A DNA stretch of 64,000 nt from PALSA-612 sp963704335. GTDB lineage: Bacteria; Actinomycetota; Thermoleophilia; Gaiellales; Gaiellaceae. Where the stretch lies: assembly GCA_963704335.1 (NCBI GenBank), contig OY969889.1, positions 2,852,001 through 2,916,000 of the forward strand, in the 5' to 3' direction. Under the pieces are notes generated by a model. It was not told the DNA's origin, searched no databases, and was given only the letters and a program-made list of their open reading frames with translations. Numbering within the stretch: position 1 is the first letter of the stretch; each line of letters opens with the position of its first letter. The position numbers and the translations under genes are program-made. This document shows positions 28,019 to 40,605 of the stretch, piece by piece.

Positions 28019-28707
28019 GCGAGCCACTCGGGGTTCGCGGAGACGTGCTCCTCGGCGCGCCGAAGGTCTTTCGGCGTGTTCACGGTGATCCAGAGGCCGT
28101 CGTAGCGAAAGGCGGCGAGCCGTCCGGCCTCGGCGAGCTGCGGGAACGTGCTCGTCTCGTGGTCGCCGCGCTCGGGCAGAGCAGCCACTGCGTCGGCACC
28201 GAGCACATACACGCCGCAACTGACCCAGTACGGGATGCGAGCGGTCTCGTCGAACCCCGTGACCAGGTCGCTGTCGTCCAGCTCGACGACCCCGAACGAG
28301 GATGGTGGCTGCGTGACGGTGATGGTGGCAGCCGCGCCGCCCTCGCGGTGCCTGGCCAGGAGGGCTTCGAAGTCGAGCGCCAGGAGCTCGTCTCCGTTCA
28401 GTGCGTAGACGTCGCCCTGCTCGCGGCGCGCGGCGGCCGCATAGCGCAGCCCGCCCCCGCGCCCGAGCGGCTCCGGCTCCTCGACCACTGTCACGTCAGC
28501 GCCCAGATCGGCAAGCTCGCGCTCGAACTCTGCGCCCGCGCCCGCGGCGCAGCTGACGATCACGTGGTCGACACCCGCGCCGGCCAGCGCCGCGACCTGG
28601 TACGCGGCAAGCGGCCTGCCTGCGACGGGCACCAGCGACTTGGGCCTGCCACCGGCAGCGTCTCCAAGCCTCTCGGCCTTGCCCCCGGCGAGGATGATCG
28701 CCTCCAT
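28015..28707 (-). CDS. Sugar-1-phosphate guanylyl/uridylyltransferase
   Basis: 230 residues from the ATG at 28707. Start motif AIILAGGKAERLGDAAGGRPKSLVPVAGRPL, metal Asp in DVYALNGDELL, and a C-terminal NTPKDLRRAEEH. It resembles HddC/RmlA-like pyrophosphorylases. It is coupled to the cupin gene by 4 bases and lies 5 bases after ugd, so the three genes plus the LCP gene form one envelope-sugar operon. Confidence 0.85.
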   Translation of the reverse strand: MEAIILAGGKAERLGDAAGGRPKSLVPVAGRPLAAYQVAALAGAGVDHVIVSCAAGAGAEFERELADLGADVTVVEEPEPLGRGGGLRYAAAARREQGDVYALNGDELLALDFEALLARHREGGAAATITVTQPPSSFGVVELDDSDLVTGFDETARIPYWVSCGVYVLGADAVAALPERGDHETSTFPQLAEAGRLAAFRYDGLWITVNTPKDLRRAEEHVSANPEWLA

Positions 28708-28712
28708 GCTCC

Positions 28713-30005
28713 TCAGCGTTCGATTTCGACCGGCACGGGCCTGCCGACGCCCTCGTACGTGAAGCCGAGACCGCGCATTGTCTCTGGATCGAGAAAATTG
28801 CGACCGTCGACCACGAGCGGTTTGCGCATCGCCGCCTGCGCCTCCGGCGTAGCGAGCGCGGCCACCTCTGGCCACTCCGTGACCACCACGGCGGCATCGG
28901 CATCGCGCACGGCATCGAGCACGCTCGACACGAACGTGACCTCGGGCAGCAGCGCACGGGCGTCGGCGATCGGGTCCCACGCGCGCACTTCCGCGCCCTC
29001 GGCGAGGAGGCGCGCGGCGATGACGAGGCTGGGCGCCTCACGGAGGTCGTCGGTGCCCGGCTTGAAGGCGAGCCCGAGGAGTGCGATCTCCTTCCCATGC
29101 AGGTTGCCCAGGTGCTTCTCGAGCTTGTGGATCACGCGCCGGCGCTGGAGCTCGTTCACCTCGATGACGGCCGCGAGCAGCTGGAAGTGATAACCGGAGT
29201 TCCCGGCCAGCTGCTTGAGCGCCGAGACATCTTTTGGAAAACAGCTGCCGCCGAAGCCGAGCCCTGCCTTGAGGAAATGCGGGCCGAGCCGACGGTCGAG
29301 GCCGATGCCGGCAGCGACATCGACCACATCGGCGCCGACGAGCTCGCAGACGCTCGCGATCTCGTTGATGAAGCTGATGCGCGTGGAGAGGAACGCGTTG
29401 GACGCGAGCTTGATCATCTCGGCCGAGGCGACGTCGGTGCGCACGATTGTCGTGTCGAGCGGCTCGTAGAGCTTGGCGACGCGCTCCCAGTCCTCGGGCT
29501 CGAACGCGCCCACGACGACGCGGTCGGGATGCATGAAGTCGTGAACAGCCGTCCCTTCGGCCAGAAACTCAGGGTTGGAGACGTAGGCGACGTCGCTCAG
29601 CCCGCGGGCGTCGAGCGCGCGCCGCACCTTCTCGCCCGTTCCCGGCGGAACCGTGCTCTTCATGACGAGCGTCGTCTCGACCCCTGCAGGCAGCTCGTCG
29701 ACGACGGTCCACACGGCCGAGAGGTCGGGATCGCCGGAGTACGTCGGCGGCGTGCCGACGGCGACGAACGCGAGCTCGGCTCCATCGAGAGCCTCGCCGA
29801 CATCCAGCGTGAAACGGAGTCGTTCGCCCGCGCGCTCGATCACGTCTTTCAGGCCCGGCTCGTGGATCGGAACGCCTCCGGCGCGCAGGGCGTCGATCTT
29901 CTCGGGGACGACGTCGCGGACGACGACGTCATGGCCGAGGTCCGCGAAGCAGGCGCCGGTGACCAGCCCCACGTAGCCGGCTCCGAAGACGGTAATGCGG
30001 CTCAC
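28713..30005 (-). CDS. ugd: UDP-glucose 6-dehydrogenase
   Basis: 430 residues. It oxidises UDP-glucose twice to UDP-glucuronate for acidic polysaccharides. NAD site is TVFGAGYVGLVTGACFADLG. Other conserved blocks are AFVAVGTPP, SNPEFLAEGTA and the catalytic Cys in GFGGSCFPKDVSAL. The C-terminal UDP-binding block follows (LGLAFKPGTDDLREAPSL). Its start overlaps the LCP gene's stop (ATGA). Confidence 0.95.
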   Translation of the reverse strand: MSRITVFGAGYVGLVTGACFADLGHDVVVRDVVPEKIDALRAGGVPIHEPGLKDVIERAGERLRFTLDVGEALDGAELAFVAVGTPPTYSGDPDLSAVWTVVDELPAGVETTLVMKSTVPPGTGEKVRRALDARGLSDVAYVSNPEFLAEGTAVHDFMHPDRVVVGAFEPEDWERVAKLYEPLDTTIVRTDVASAEMIKLASNAFLSTRISFINEIASVCELVGADVVDVAAGIGLDRRLGPHFLKAGLGFGGSCFPKDVSALKQLAGNSGYHFQLLAAVIEVNELQRRRVIHKLEKHLGNLHGKEIALLGLAFKPGTDDLREAPSLVIAARLLAEGAEVRAWDPIADARALLPEVTFVSSVLDAVRDADAAVVVTEWPEVAALATPEAQAAMRKPLVVDGRNFLDPETMRGLGFTYEGVGRPVPVEIER

Positions 30006-32020
30006 GTCTGATTCTGCTTCTGCTTCGCCTTACCCTTCGCCTTCTTGGGCGGGTCGAGTGGCTGCAGGCCCTTCGCGATCGCGATCATCGTCTCGTTGGA
30101 CAGAGAGTCGAGCAGCGTGTTGACCACCCAGTAGCTCGCGTCGCCCTGGCGGAGCGCGATCATGTGCAGCTTCCGTCCGCGGTAGTAGAAGTCGTAGCCG
30201 CGCCCGTTGATCACGCGGTGCAGGCTTCTGCTCTCGAGAACGGGCGCGTCCGGCCAGTTCATCTGCTGCACACCCCAGTACTCCAGGCCGCGCTGGAAGA
30301 CGAGCCGAACGGCGTCGTGGTCATCTGCGATCCGGTAGGTGCGCACCGGCACGTTGGAGTCGGGAGACGACGAGCGGTCGAGCACCGACGGCACCATGAG
30401 GTCGAAGCCGACCTTGTTCTTCTGCGCGCGGACGAGCGAGACGGTGGCCGACCGGTCGCGCCGGACGTCGGGCGGCGTGCGGACGATTTCCTCCCTCGCA
30501 GGCGCGGGCGCGAGCGCGTTGTGGAAGGTCTGCCCCACGACCACCGTGAGCATCGCCCCGTTCGTGAGCGGCCGCAGGTGGCAGCTGCGAGGTTGCTTGA
30601 GCGGCGGGCCGGTGCACTGCCGGCGAGACGCATACGGAACTGCCTCGGCCGCCCCGAACAATCCGGCCATCGAGACGGCGGCAGCGCGGGCTCGCGGCTT
30701 CCCGCCGTTGTAGAACACCTTCGTGTGGAACTGGTCGTCCCATGGCGCATTCCCGGTCGAATTCGCAGCCCCCTCGACCGTCGCGAACCCTCGTTGGGAG
30801 AGGAGGTACCTCGCCTCGGCGGCGGCGCCAGGCACGACGTAGCCGTTGAGCACAAGAACCGTCGTGTTGGCCGGCTTCGGCGTGGACGACTTCAGCTTGC
30901 GCTTCAAGGCGACGGCGGTCGCGACCTTGGGCGCCTCCACGTCGGGGCTCGAGAACCTCGCGACCGCGTCCTGGACGTTCGCGCTTTCCGTCGTCAGCTC
31001 CGAGTACCCCGTCAGCCCGTCGATCTTCTCCTGGAAGAAGTGGCCGCCCTGCAGCCCGTAGGCGAACAGCGCGTAGCGGAGAATCGTGCGTGGGGTCAAC
31101 TCGCCGCCGCCGCCGACACCGACTTCGACGTTCTTCGTGATGGCCCCGACGAGGCTCGGCACCTTTGTCACGGAGAAGCTGCGGCCGAACTGCTCCTTCA
31201 TCGCTGTTACGAAAAGCTGCTGGCGGGCCACGCGGTGGAAGTCGGAGTCCGTATGCCGGTAGCGCGCGTAGTCGAGCGCTGCACCGCCGGTCAGTCGCTG
31301 GTAGCCGGGCTGGAGGTTGATCTTCGCGTAGCCGAACCCAGGGCTGACTCCGGCGTTGTCGTTGAAGTAGCGCCGGTCGACGTCCACCCAGACTCCGTCG
31401 AGCGTGTTGACGATCTTCTTGAAGCCGCGGAAGTTGACGGTCAGCAGATAGTTGATCGGCAACCCGGTGAGGTTGCGAACGGTGTTGAGCGCGCCCGGGG
31501 CGCCACAGGTGGAGTACGCGGCGTTGATCTTCGAGGTGAAGACCGAGTCCGGGCAGTGGATCTCGACCACCATGTCGCGTGGCAGGGACAGCATCGAGAT
31601 CGTGTCCGTCTGTGGGTCGGCGCGGAGCAGCATCAGCGTGTCCGAGCGCGACGGAGTGCCCTCCGCCTCGCCGTGACGGCGGTCGTAGCCGATCACCAGC
31701 GCGATCGCGGCCTTGTCGGCCGGCGGCACGCCGTCGAGCGTCGTCTGCGCGGCTTTCACGTCCGCCGAATGCGCGCTGACTGCAGCGACGCTCTCGTGCA
31801 GCCAGAGGTAGATGCCGCCGGTGAGCGACACGACGAGCGCGGCCACGCCGGCGGCGACGATGCCGAGCACGCGAGCGAGGAGCCCCAGGCCGCCGCGGCG
31901 CGGAGGCTGCGGCGCCTCGTACACGGTGACGGGCGAGAGAGCATCCGGCGGCAGCATCGCGCGGCCGATGCCGCCGGCGGCCGCGCTGCGCCCCTGGCCT
32001 CGTTTCAGCGTAGTTCGCAC
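30002..32020 (-). CDS. LytR-CpsA-Psr family glycopolymer transferase with LytR_C domain
   Basis: 672 residues, long for the family. A cytoplasmic basic N-terminus is followed by one membrane helix (about residues 48-73). The LCP domain (SDTLMLLRADPQTDTISMLSLPRDMVV, then YARYRHTDSDFHRVARQQ, with the phosphate-binding Arg and Asp residues) comes next. A LytR_C domain (TTVLVLNGYVVPGAAAEARYL) and an extra C-terminal region ending in a Lys-rich tail complete it. LCP enzymes attach undecaprenyl-linked glycopolymers to peptidoglycan or other surface acceptors. Its partner ugd suggests a uronic-acid polymer. Confidence 0.9.
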   Translation of the reverse strand: MRTTLKRGQGRSAAAGGIGRAMLPPDALSPVTVYEAPQPPRRGGLGLLARVLGIVAAGVAALVVSLTGGIYLWLHESVAAVSAHSADVKAAQTTLDGVPPADKAAIALVIGYDRRHGEAEGTPSRSDTLMLLRADPQTDTISMLSLPRDMVVEIHCPDSVFTSKINAAYSTCGAPGALNTVRNLTGLPINYLLTVNFRGFKKIVNTLDGVWVDVDRRYFNDNAGVSPGFGYAKINLQPGYQRLTGGAALDYARYRHTDSDFHRVARQQLFVTAMKEQFGRSFSVTKVPSLVGAITKNVEVGVGGGGELTPRTILRYALFAYGLQGGHFFQEKIDGLTGYSELTTESANVQDAVARFSSPDVEAPKVATAVALKRKLKSSTPKPANTTVLVLNGYVVPGAAAEARYLLSQRGFATVEGAANSTGNAPWDDQFHTKVFYNGGKPRARAAAVSMAGLFGAAEAVPYASRRQCTGPPLKQPRSCHLRPLTNGAMLTVVVGQTFHNALAPAPAREEIVRTPPDVRRDRSATVSLVRAQKNKVGFDLMVPSVLDRSSSPDSNVPVRTYRIADDHDAVRLVFQRGLEYWGVQQMNWPDAPVLESRSLHRVINGRGYDFYYRGRKLHMIALRQGDASYWVVNTLLDSLSNETMIAIAKGLQPLDPPKKAKGKAKQKQNQT

Positions 32021-32104
32021 AGTCTCAGAAGCGACTCATCGCACCGACATGGCACGGGAATCGCATCGCGCCACGATACCCGACGCGACGGACCGGCTTT
32101 CGGC

Positions 32105-35689
<3,585 letters not shown>

Positions 35690-35731
35690 GCGGGCCTCTA
35701 TATCAGCCGCGACAGGCCTCGCCGGGTCTTC

Positions 35732-36157
35732 CTACGGTCGGCCCGCGACCGCAAGCTGGTTCTCGGCGTGGCGGATGCGCTGCTCGAGCTGCCAGCGGTC
35801 GGCGTCCGACTCGCCCGCCTCGACGCGCTCCAGGTCCGCCTTTGCCTCCTCCAGCTGCTGCTGTGCCCGCGCAGTGTCGATCTCGCGTGCATCGACGGCG
35901 TCGTCGACGAGCGCGAGAGCGCGGTCCTGCTCCACCTTGAAGAAGCCTGCGCCCGTCGCGAACTCGATCACGTTCCCCTCGTCCACATGCACGCGCGTCG
36001 AGCCGGCCTTCAGCATCGCGACGAGCGGCGCGTGCCGCGCGAGCACGCCGATCTCACCGGCGGCGCCCGGCACGACGACCATCTTCGCGAGGCCTTCGTA
36101 CGCCGGGCCCTCGGGCGTCACGAGCGAGACCTCGAATGACTTCCGCTCGTCGGCCAC
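35732..36157 (-). CDS. atpC: F-type ATP synthase epsilon subunit
   Basis: 141 residues. The N-terminal beta-sandwich (FEVSLVTPEGPAYEGLAKMVVVPGAAGEIGVLARHAPLVAML) is followed by a C-terminal helix pair (ALVDDAVDAREIDTARAQQQLEEA). It couples rotation between F1 and Fo and can inhibit ATP hydrolysis. It follows atpD by 3 bases but lies about 15 kb from the other atp genes. Confidence 0.95.
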   Translation of the reverse strand: MADERKSFEVSLVTPEGPAYEGLAKMVVVPGAAGEIGVLARHAPLVAMLKAGSTRVHVDEGNVIEFATGAGFFKVEQDRALALVDDAVDAREIDTARAQQQLEEAKADLERVEAGESDADRWQLEQRIRHAENQLAVAGRP

Positions 36158-36160
36158 GGC

Positions 36161-37665
36161 CTACGAGGCAGCGACCGGTTCGGCTTCGGCTTCGGCTTCG
36201 GCTTCCTCGGTCTCCTCCGGCTCCTCAGTGGCCGTCTCGGGGACGGTGACCGAGCCCTGCGCCTCCTGCATCGCCTGCTCGATCGTGCCGACCATGTAGA
36301 AGGCCTGCTCGGGCAGCTCGTCGTGCTTGCCCTCGACGATCTCACGGAAGCCCTTGACCGTGTCCTCGAGCTTCACGTAGACGCCGGGACGCGCCGTGAA
36401 CGCCTCGGCCACGTTCATCGGCTGTGAGAGGAAGCGCTCGATCTTCCGTGCCCGTGACACGGTGAGCTTGTCCTCGTCCGAGAGCTCGTCCATGCCGAGG
36501 ATGGCGATGATGTCCTGGAGGTCCTTGTAGCGCTGGAGGATCTCCAACACGCGCGTCGTCGTCTCGTAGTGCTCGTCGGAGATGACCCCGGGCTGGAGGG
36601 CACGCGAGAAGCACTGGAGCGGGTCGATAGAGGGGTAGATGCCCTTCTCCGAGATCGGCCGCGAGAGCACGATGAACGCGTCGAGGTGGGCGAACGTGCC
36701 TGCCGGCGCCGGGTCGGTCATGTCGTCCGCCGGGACGTAGACGGCCTGCACCGACGTCACCGAGCCCGTGGTCGTAGAGGTGATGCGCTCCTGGAGCTCG
36801 CCCATCTCGCTGGCGAGCGTCGGCTGGTAGCCGACGGCGCTCGGCATGCGGCCGAGCAGCGCCGACACCTCCGAGCCCGCCTGCACGAACCTGAAGATGT
36901 TGTCGATGAAGAGCAGCACATCCTGACCCTGGTCACGGAAGTACTCGGCCATCGTCAGCCCGGACAGGCCGACGCGCAGCCGTGCTCCCGGGGGCTCGTT
37001 CATCTGGCCGTAGACGAGCGCCACGCGGTCGATGACACCGGACTCCTGCATCTCGAGCCAGAGGTCGTTGCCTTCGCGCGTGCGCTCCCCCACGCCGGCG
37101 AACACGGAGACGCCGGCGTGCTGCGTGGCGACGTTGTGGATCAGCTCCTGGATGAGCACGGTCTTGCCGAGACCCGCGCCTCCGTAGAGGCCGATCTTGC
37201 CACTCCGCGAACGAACGGCGCCGTGAGGTCGACCACCTTCATGCCGGTTTCGAAGACCTCGAGCTTCGGCGACAGGTCGGCGAAGTCCGGAGCGGCCCGG
37301 TGGATCGGCCAGCGCTCGCCGCCTGTCACCGGTTCGCCCTTGTCGATCTGCTCCCCGATGACGTTCCAGAGCCGGCCGAGCGTGGCGGGGCCAACGGGCA
37401 CGCTGATGGCGGCGCCCGTGTCGACGGCGTCAGCGCCGCGCGCCAGGCCGTCCGTCGAGTCCATGGCGACCGCGCGCACGCGGTCGTCACCGAGGTGCTG
37501 CTGCACTTCGGCGATGAGGACGCGGGCGGCGCCGCTGTCCGCGTCGGTCATGGAGATACTCAAGGCGTTCGTGATCTCGGGCAGACGGTCGGGGAAGACG
37601 GCGTCGAGGACGACACCTTTGATCTCGACGATCTTGCCGACGTTCTCTTGCTCCTTGGCGGACAT
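36161..37665 (-). CDS. atpD: F-type ATP synthase beta subunit (frameshifted)
   Basis: About 501 residues once one missing base near 37200 is restored. The first frame ends properly at KVVDLTAPFVRG. The second continues GKIGLYGGAGLGKTVLIQEL with the Walker A motif, then Walker B region and the regulatory MDELSDEDKL (DELSEED). Beta carries the catalytic sites and is normally essential, so a true null is unlikely and an assembly indel is the best reading. The protein ends with an unusual ~35-residue acidic tail (...EETEEAEAEAEAEPVAAS) encoded partly by a GGCTTC hexamer repeat (36178-36208, plus-strand sense). Confidence 0.92.
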
Positions 37666-37788
37666 GCGTCTCCTGGGTCAGCTGAAGGGATGGGCGCGCC
37701 GCAGGGCGGCTGCACCGATGCGGAAAGTCTATCGGAGTGGACTTCGCCGTAGGCTCGCTCCGGTCTGGCCGCGCGAGAACCGAGCAGG

Positions 37789-37843
37789 CCAAGGACGCAG
37801 GGAGCATTCGTGTTGCGAAATACGGATGCGACGGAGGACGCCG
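37789..37843. repeat. Structured core related to the R-family palindromes
   Basis: CCAAGGACGCAGGGAGC, then a stem CATTCGT/ACGGATG around GTTGCGAAAT, then GCGACGGAGGACGCCGG. The flanking conserved words match the centre of R1-R3 (CAAGGACGCAGGGAGC and GCGACCGAGGACGCCG), but the stem sequence differs and still pairs. The outer arms of the R repeats are missing. It lies in the 287-base gap 37666-37952 between the divergent atpD and lipoprotein genes, where I see no other feature except a possible outer pairing GCAGGC/GCCTGC. Confidence 0.6.
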
Positions 37844-37952
37844 GCATGCGACGGTTCGCAGCCGGTTCAGACCGAGCGTTGCCTGCGGCGGAGTCACCAG
37901 GCCTAACGAGCTACTCACCGCCACCTAACGGCCTCCTGGGTACGCTTTCGCC

Positions 37953-38426
37953 GTGGTTCGCACGCTCACAATCGCTGCTACAGCGGTGCTTGCCGCCGGC
38001 GCGCTCGTCCTCGCCGGCTGCGGCGGATCGAGCGCCGTCTCCACGGAGGACTACACCGACTCGGTCGTGTCCGCCCGAGACCGCGTGGACTTCGCGCTCG
38101 CCCAGATCACCGTCGGTTCTGGGGACGTGGACGACCTCGTCCAGCGGATGGAGACGGCGGCAGACCAGATCGACGAGGCTGCCGACGACTTCGACGCAGC
38201 TGGCTCGGCGGAGGGGTTCGAAGACGAGACCGAACAGCTCGTCGCCGCCTATCACGAGCTCGCGGCAGGCCTTGCCGGCACGGCGCACGACGCGAGCGTG
38301 GAAGGGATGGAAGCCCTGCTGACCGGCACGAACGCGCTGCAGTTCCCCGGCTGGACGAAGGCGAACCGCGTACTCGCGAGCCTCGACGAGCAGGGCATCA
38401 CCGTCGAGCCAATCGGCTCTCATTGA
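37953..38426 (+). CDS. Small lipoprotein of unknown function
   Basis: 157 residues with a GTG start. A classic lipoprotein signal (TIAATAVLAAGALVLAGCGGSS) has the lipobox LAGC and cleavage before Cys22. The mature part is a Glu/Asp/Ala-rich helical domain (VDDLVQRMETAADQIDEAADDFDAAG). Probably anchored on the outer face of the membrane. It is divergent from atpD. No family recognised. Confidence 0.75.
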   Translation: MVRTLTIAATAVLAAGALVLAGCGGSSAVSTEDYTDSVVSARDRVDFALAQITVGSGDVDDLVQRMETAADQIDEAADDFDAAGSAEGFEDETEQLVAAYHELAAGLAGTAHDASVEGMEALLTGTNALQFPGWTKANRVLASLDEQGITVEPIGSH

Positions 38427-38452
38427 GCTCGGAAATCTGACGATTTCCGAGC
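38427..38452 (+). terminator. Hairpin after lipoprotein gene
   Basis: An 11-bp perfect stem GCTCGGAAATC/GATTTCCGAGC with loop TGAC, starting right after the TGA stop. It has the same GGAAATC...GATTTCC arms as the ssrA terminator at 1734-1760. Confidence 0.65.
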
Positions 38453-38578
38453 GCGGGACGTCTCCGCGCAGCGATGGTGAACCGCGGCCGCACATGTCGG
38501 CCGCGGCGGCGGTATCGAGTCGGCTACCCGCGTGGGCTAAGAGAGTGGCGAAACAAAGCCGCACGGGGGATACCATGC

Positions 38579-38877
38579 GTGGTGTTGAGCCTGCTTCAAC
38601 GGCACAAGGTGACTTGGGCGCTTCTGATCGTCAATGCCGCCTTCCTCGCATTGCTTCTCATCGGCCTCGGCTCCACCGACCTTGTGGTCGCGCTGTGGGC
38701 CATCGCTCTTTTTCCTTCGCCCTGATCTACCTGGCTGCGCGCCAGAAACGTCACCGCGCCCTCCGACGGGAGGACGTCCGCCGCGCAGAGTCTGGCTACA
38801 CGACCTTCGGGAACCGGCAGACCGATGACGCCGTTGATCGGACGCGCACTCCACCTCCTGCGTACCTCGACATCTAG
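38579..38877 (+). CDS. Small membrane protein (frameshifted at a T run)
   Basis: About 99 residues after correcting a probable missing base in the run CTTTTTCC near 38707. The first frame gives a hydrophobic pair of segments (TWALLIVNAAFLALLLIGLGSTDLVVALWAIALF). The second gives SFALIYLAARQKRHRALRREDV followed by a polar tail ending in AYLDI. The start is probably GTG 38579 after GGGGGA. Function unknown. The frame break in a homopolymer fits a sequencing error. Confidence 0.5.
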
Positions 38878-38979
38878 AAGACGCGCACCGGTCCGACGAC
38901 CGTGTCGATGCGAATCGCCGCCGCGACCGACCTGGCGGGCGCGGCTCACAACGGCCACTCGGAGGACCAGCTCAGCGCT

Positions 38980-39023
38980 CGAAAGTCGTCAGACTTTCGC
39001 GCTTACAGGGCTTTGCCCTGTAA
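38980..39023. terminator. Tandem hairpins between convergent genes
   Basis: Two stems: CGAAAGTC/GACTTTCG (38980-38999) and TTACAGGGC/GCCCTGTAA (39003-39023, 9-bp stem, TTT loop). The second contains the last codons and TAA stop of the minus-strand anti-sigma-like gene, so it can terminate that transcript from within the coding end. Confidence 0.6.
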
Positions 39024-39464
39024 CTGGACCGGGTGACCGGGCCGTGCGCGGGCGAGGATCGCCTGTTCGCGCTCGACCTGCTCGCGCGTCTGGTAATTGA
39101 TGTGCAAGGAGCCGGCGGGAACGAACGTCGGGTCGAGGTTGAGCTGCTGGCCTCGCAAGGCCTGGCTCGCACCGACGAGGGCAACAACAGCGACAGCTGC
39201 CGCGGCGGCGACCTGCACGCGTGTGCCGACGTGACGGCTGCGGCGCGGAATCGTGATGGCCCGAGCCATCGGCTCGAGCGGCGCCGCGCGAATCGCCTGC
39301 GTGAAGCAGCTCACTTCGCCTTCGTACTCACGGCACGTGCCGCAGCGCTCCAGATGGGAGGCGATCATCGCGCGCTCGAGCTGCGACAGCTCTCCGTCGA
39401 GCCCGACGGAGATCTGGCCACGAACCCGTTCACACACAAGAGGCCGAACCGGTCTCATGCCCAT
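39003..39464 (-). CDS. Anti-sigma-factor-like zinc-finger membrane protein
   Basis: 153 residues. An N-terminal zf-HC2 zinc-binding motif (MIASHLERCGTCREYEGEV: H-x3-C-x2-C) is typical of ZAS-domain anti-sigma factors. It is followed by one membrane helix (about residues 83-104) and a ~45-residue external tail. Such proteins hold an ECF sigma factor until a signal arrives. No sigma gene lies next to it. It follows oppF on the same strand by 37 bases, so its partner must be elsewhere or it responds to transport. Confidence 0.75.
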   Translation of the reverse strand: MGMRPVRPLVCERVRGQISVGLDGELSQLERAMIASHLERCGTCREYEGEVSCFTQAIRAAPLEPMARAITIPRRSRHVGTRVQVAAAAAVAVVALVGASQALRGQQLNLDPTFVPAGSLHINYQTREQVEREQAILARARPGHPVQLQGKAL

Positions 39465-39501
39465 ACAGACGAGCCCGGGAGCAGAGAGTTAGACGGCAAC
39501 G

Positions 39502-40605
39502 TCAGCTCGTCGAGCGCTTTGGCAGAGCGCTGAGCCGCTCCGAGGGCGCTTCGTCGAGCGCGAGCGGTCGCATCACCTCGGCGAAGTGGCAGGCGACTGG
39601 CTGCCCGGTGCCGCCGCGAGGCACGAGCGGCGGCTCCTCCTGGGCGCAAATCTCCTTGGCCATCCAGCAGCGTGTCCGGAACCGGCATCCCGATGGCGGG
39701 TTCGCCGGGCTCGGCACGTCACCTTCGAGCATGATCCGGTGGCGCCTGCCGCGCTGATCCGGGTTTTCAATCGGGACGGCCGACAGCAGCGCCTGCGTGT
39801 ACGGGTGCATGGGCGTCTCATAGATCTGCTCTCGCGTTCCGACCTCCATCACCTTGCCGAGATACATGACGGCGACGCGGTCGGAGATGTGGCGGACGAC
39901 GGACAAATCGTGGGCGATGAAAAGGTAGGTAAGCCCGAACTCGTCCTGGAGCTGGTCCAGGAGGTTCACAACCTGCGCCTGGATCGACACGTCGAGCGCC
40001 GACACTGGCTCGTCGAGTACCAGCAGCTCCGGGTTGAGCGCGAGCGAGCGGGCGACGCCGATGCGCTGTCGCTGGCCGCCCGAGAACTCGTGCGGGAAAC
40101 GGTTCGCGTGCTCGGGACTGAGGCCGACCGTCCGCAGCAGTCCTTCAACCTTGCGCTGCCCTTCCTTGCCGCGGTACAGGCCGTGAATCCGGAGCGGCTC
40201 CGCGACGATCTCGCGCACGGTCATCCTCGGGTTCAGCGAGGCATACGGGTCCTGGAACACGATCTGGATGTCGCGGCGCACCGGCCGCATCTGCTTCCGC
40301 TTGTACGTCGTGATGTCTTTGCCCTTGAAGACGATGGTGCCCTCCGTCGGCTCCGTGAGCTTGATGATCGTCCGGCCCAGCGTCGTCTTGCCACAGCCCG
40401 ACTCGCCGACGACGCCGAGCGTCTCCCCGCGAAGAATGCTCAGGTCCACCCCGTCGACTGCCCGCACGTGGCCGATCGTGTGCTTGAAGACACCGGCCTT
40501 GATCGGGAACCACTTGACGAGGCCCTGGACGCGGAGGATCTCGTTGGGATCGGCGTCGGCAGGCGCAGCTGCTGCGTCGACCGCTTCCTGTACGCCCTCG
40601 CTCAC
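39502..40605 (-). CDS. oppF: Peptide ABC transporter ATP-binding protein (OppF/DppF)
   Basis: 367 residues. Walker A GESGCGKTT, signature FSGGQRQRIGVARSLAL, Walker B LLVLDEPVSALD, and the C-terminal oligopeptide/dipeptide extension with Cys residues for an iron-sulfur-like site (PSGCRFRTRCWMAKEIC). It pairs with the OppD protein to energise peptide import. It overlaps oppD by 4 bases. Confidence 0.93.
   Translation of the reverse strand: MSEGVQEAVDAAAAPADADPNEILRVQGLVKWFPIKAGVFKHTIGHVRAVDGVDLSILRGETLGVVGESGCGKTTLGRTIIKLTEPTEGTIVFKGKDITTYKRKQMRPVRRDIQIVFQDPYASLNPRMTVREIVAEPLRIHGLYRGKEGQRKVEGLLRTVGLSPEHANRFPHEFSGGQRQRIGVARSLALNPELLVLDEPVSALDVSIQAQVVNLLDQLQDEFGLTYLFIAHDLSVVRHISDRVAVMYLGKVMEVGTREQIYETPMHPYTQALLSAVPIENPDQRGRRHRIMLEGDVPSPANPPSGCRFRTRCWMAKEICAQEEPPLVPRGGTGQPVACHFAEVMRPLALDEAPSERLSALPKRSTS

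Noticed and set aside
35690..35731. Cobalamin or SAM riboswitch upstream of metH
   Set aside because: Only 42 bases separate atpC and metH, too short for either class.
37666..37952. A coding gene in the gap before the lipoprotein
   Set aside because: Short frames here are Arg/Ser-rich and overlap the structured repeat core, and none has a plausible ribosome site.
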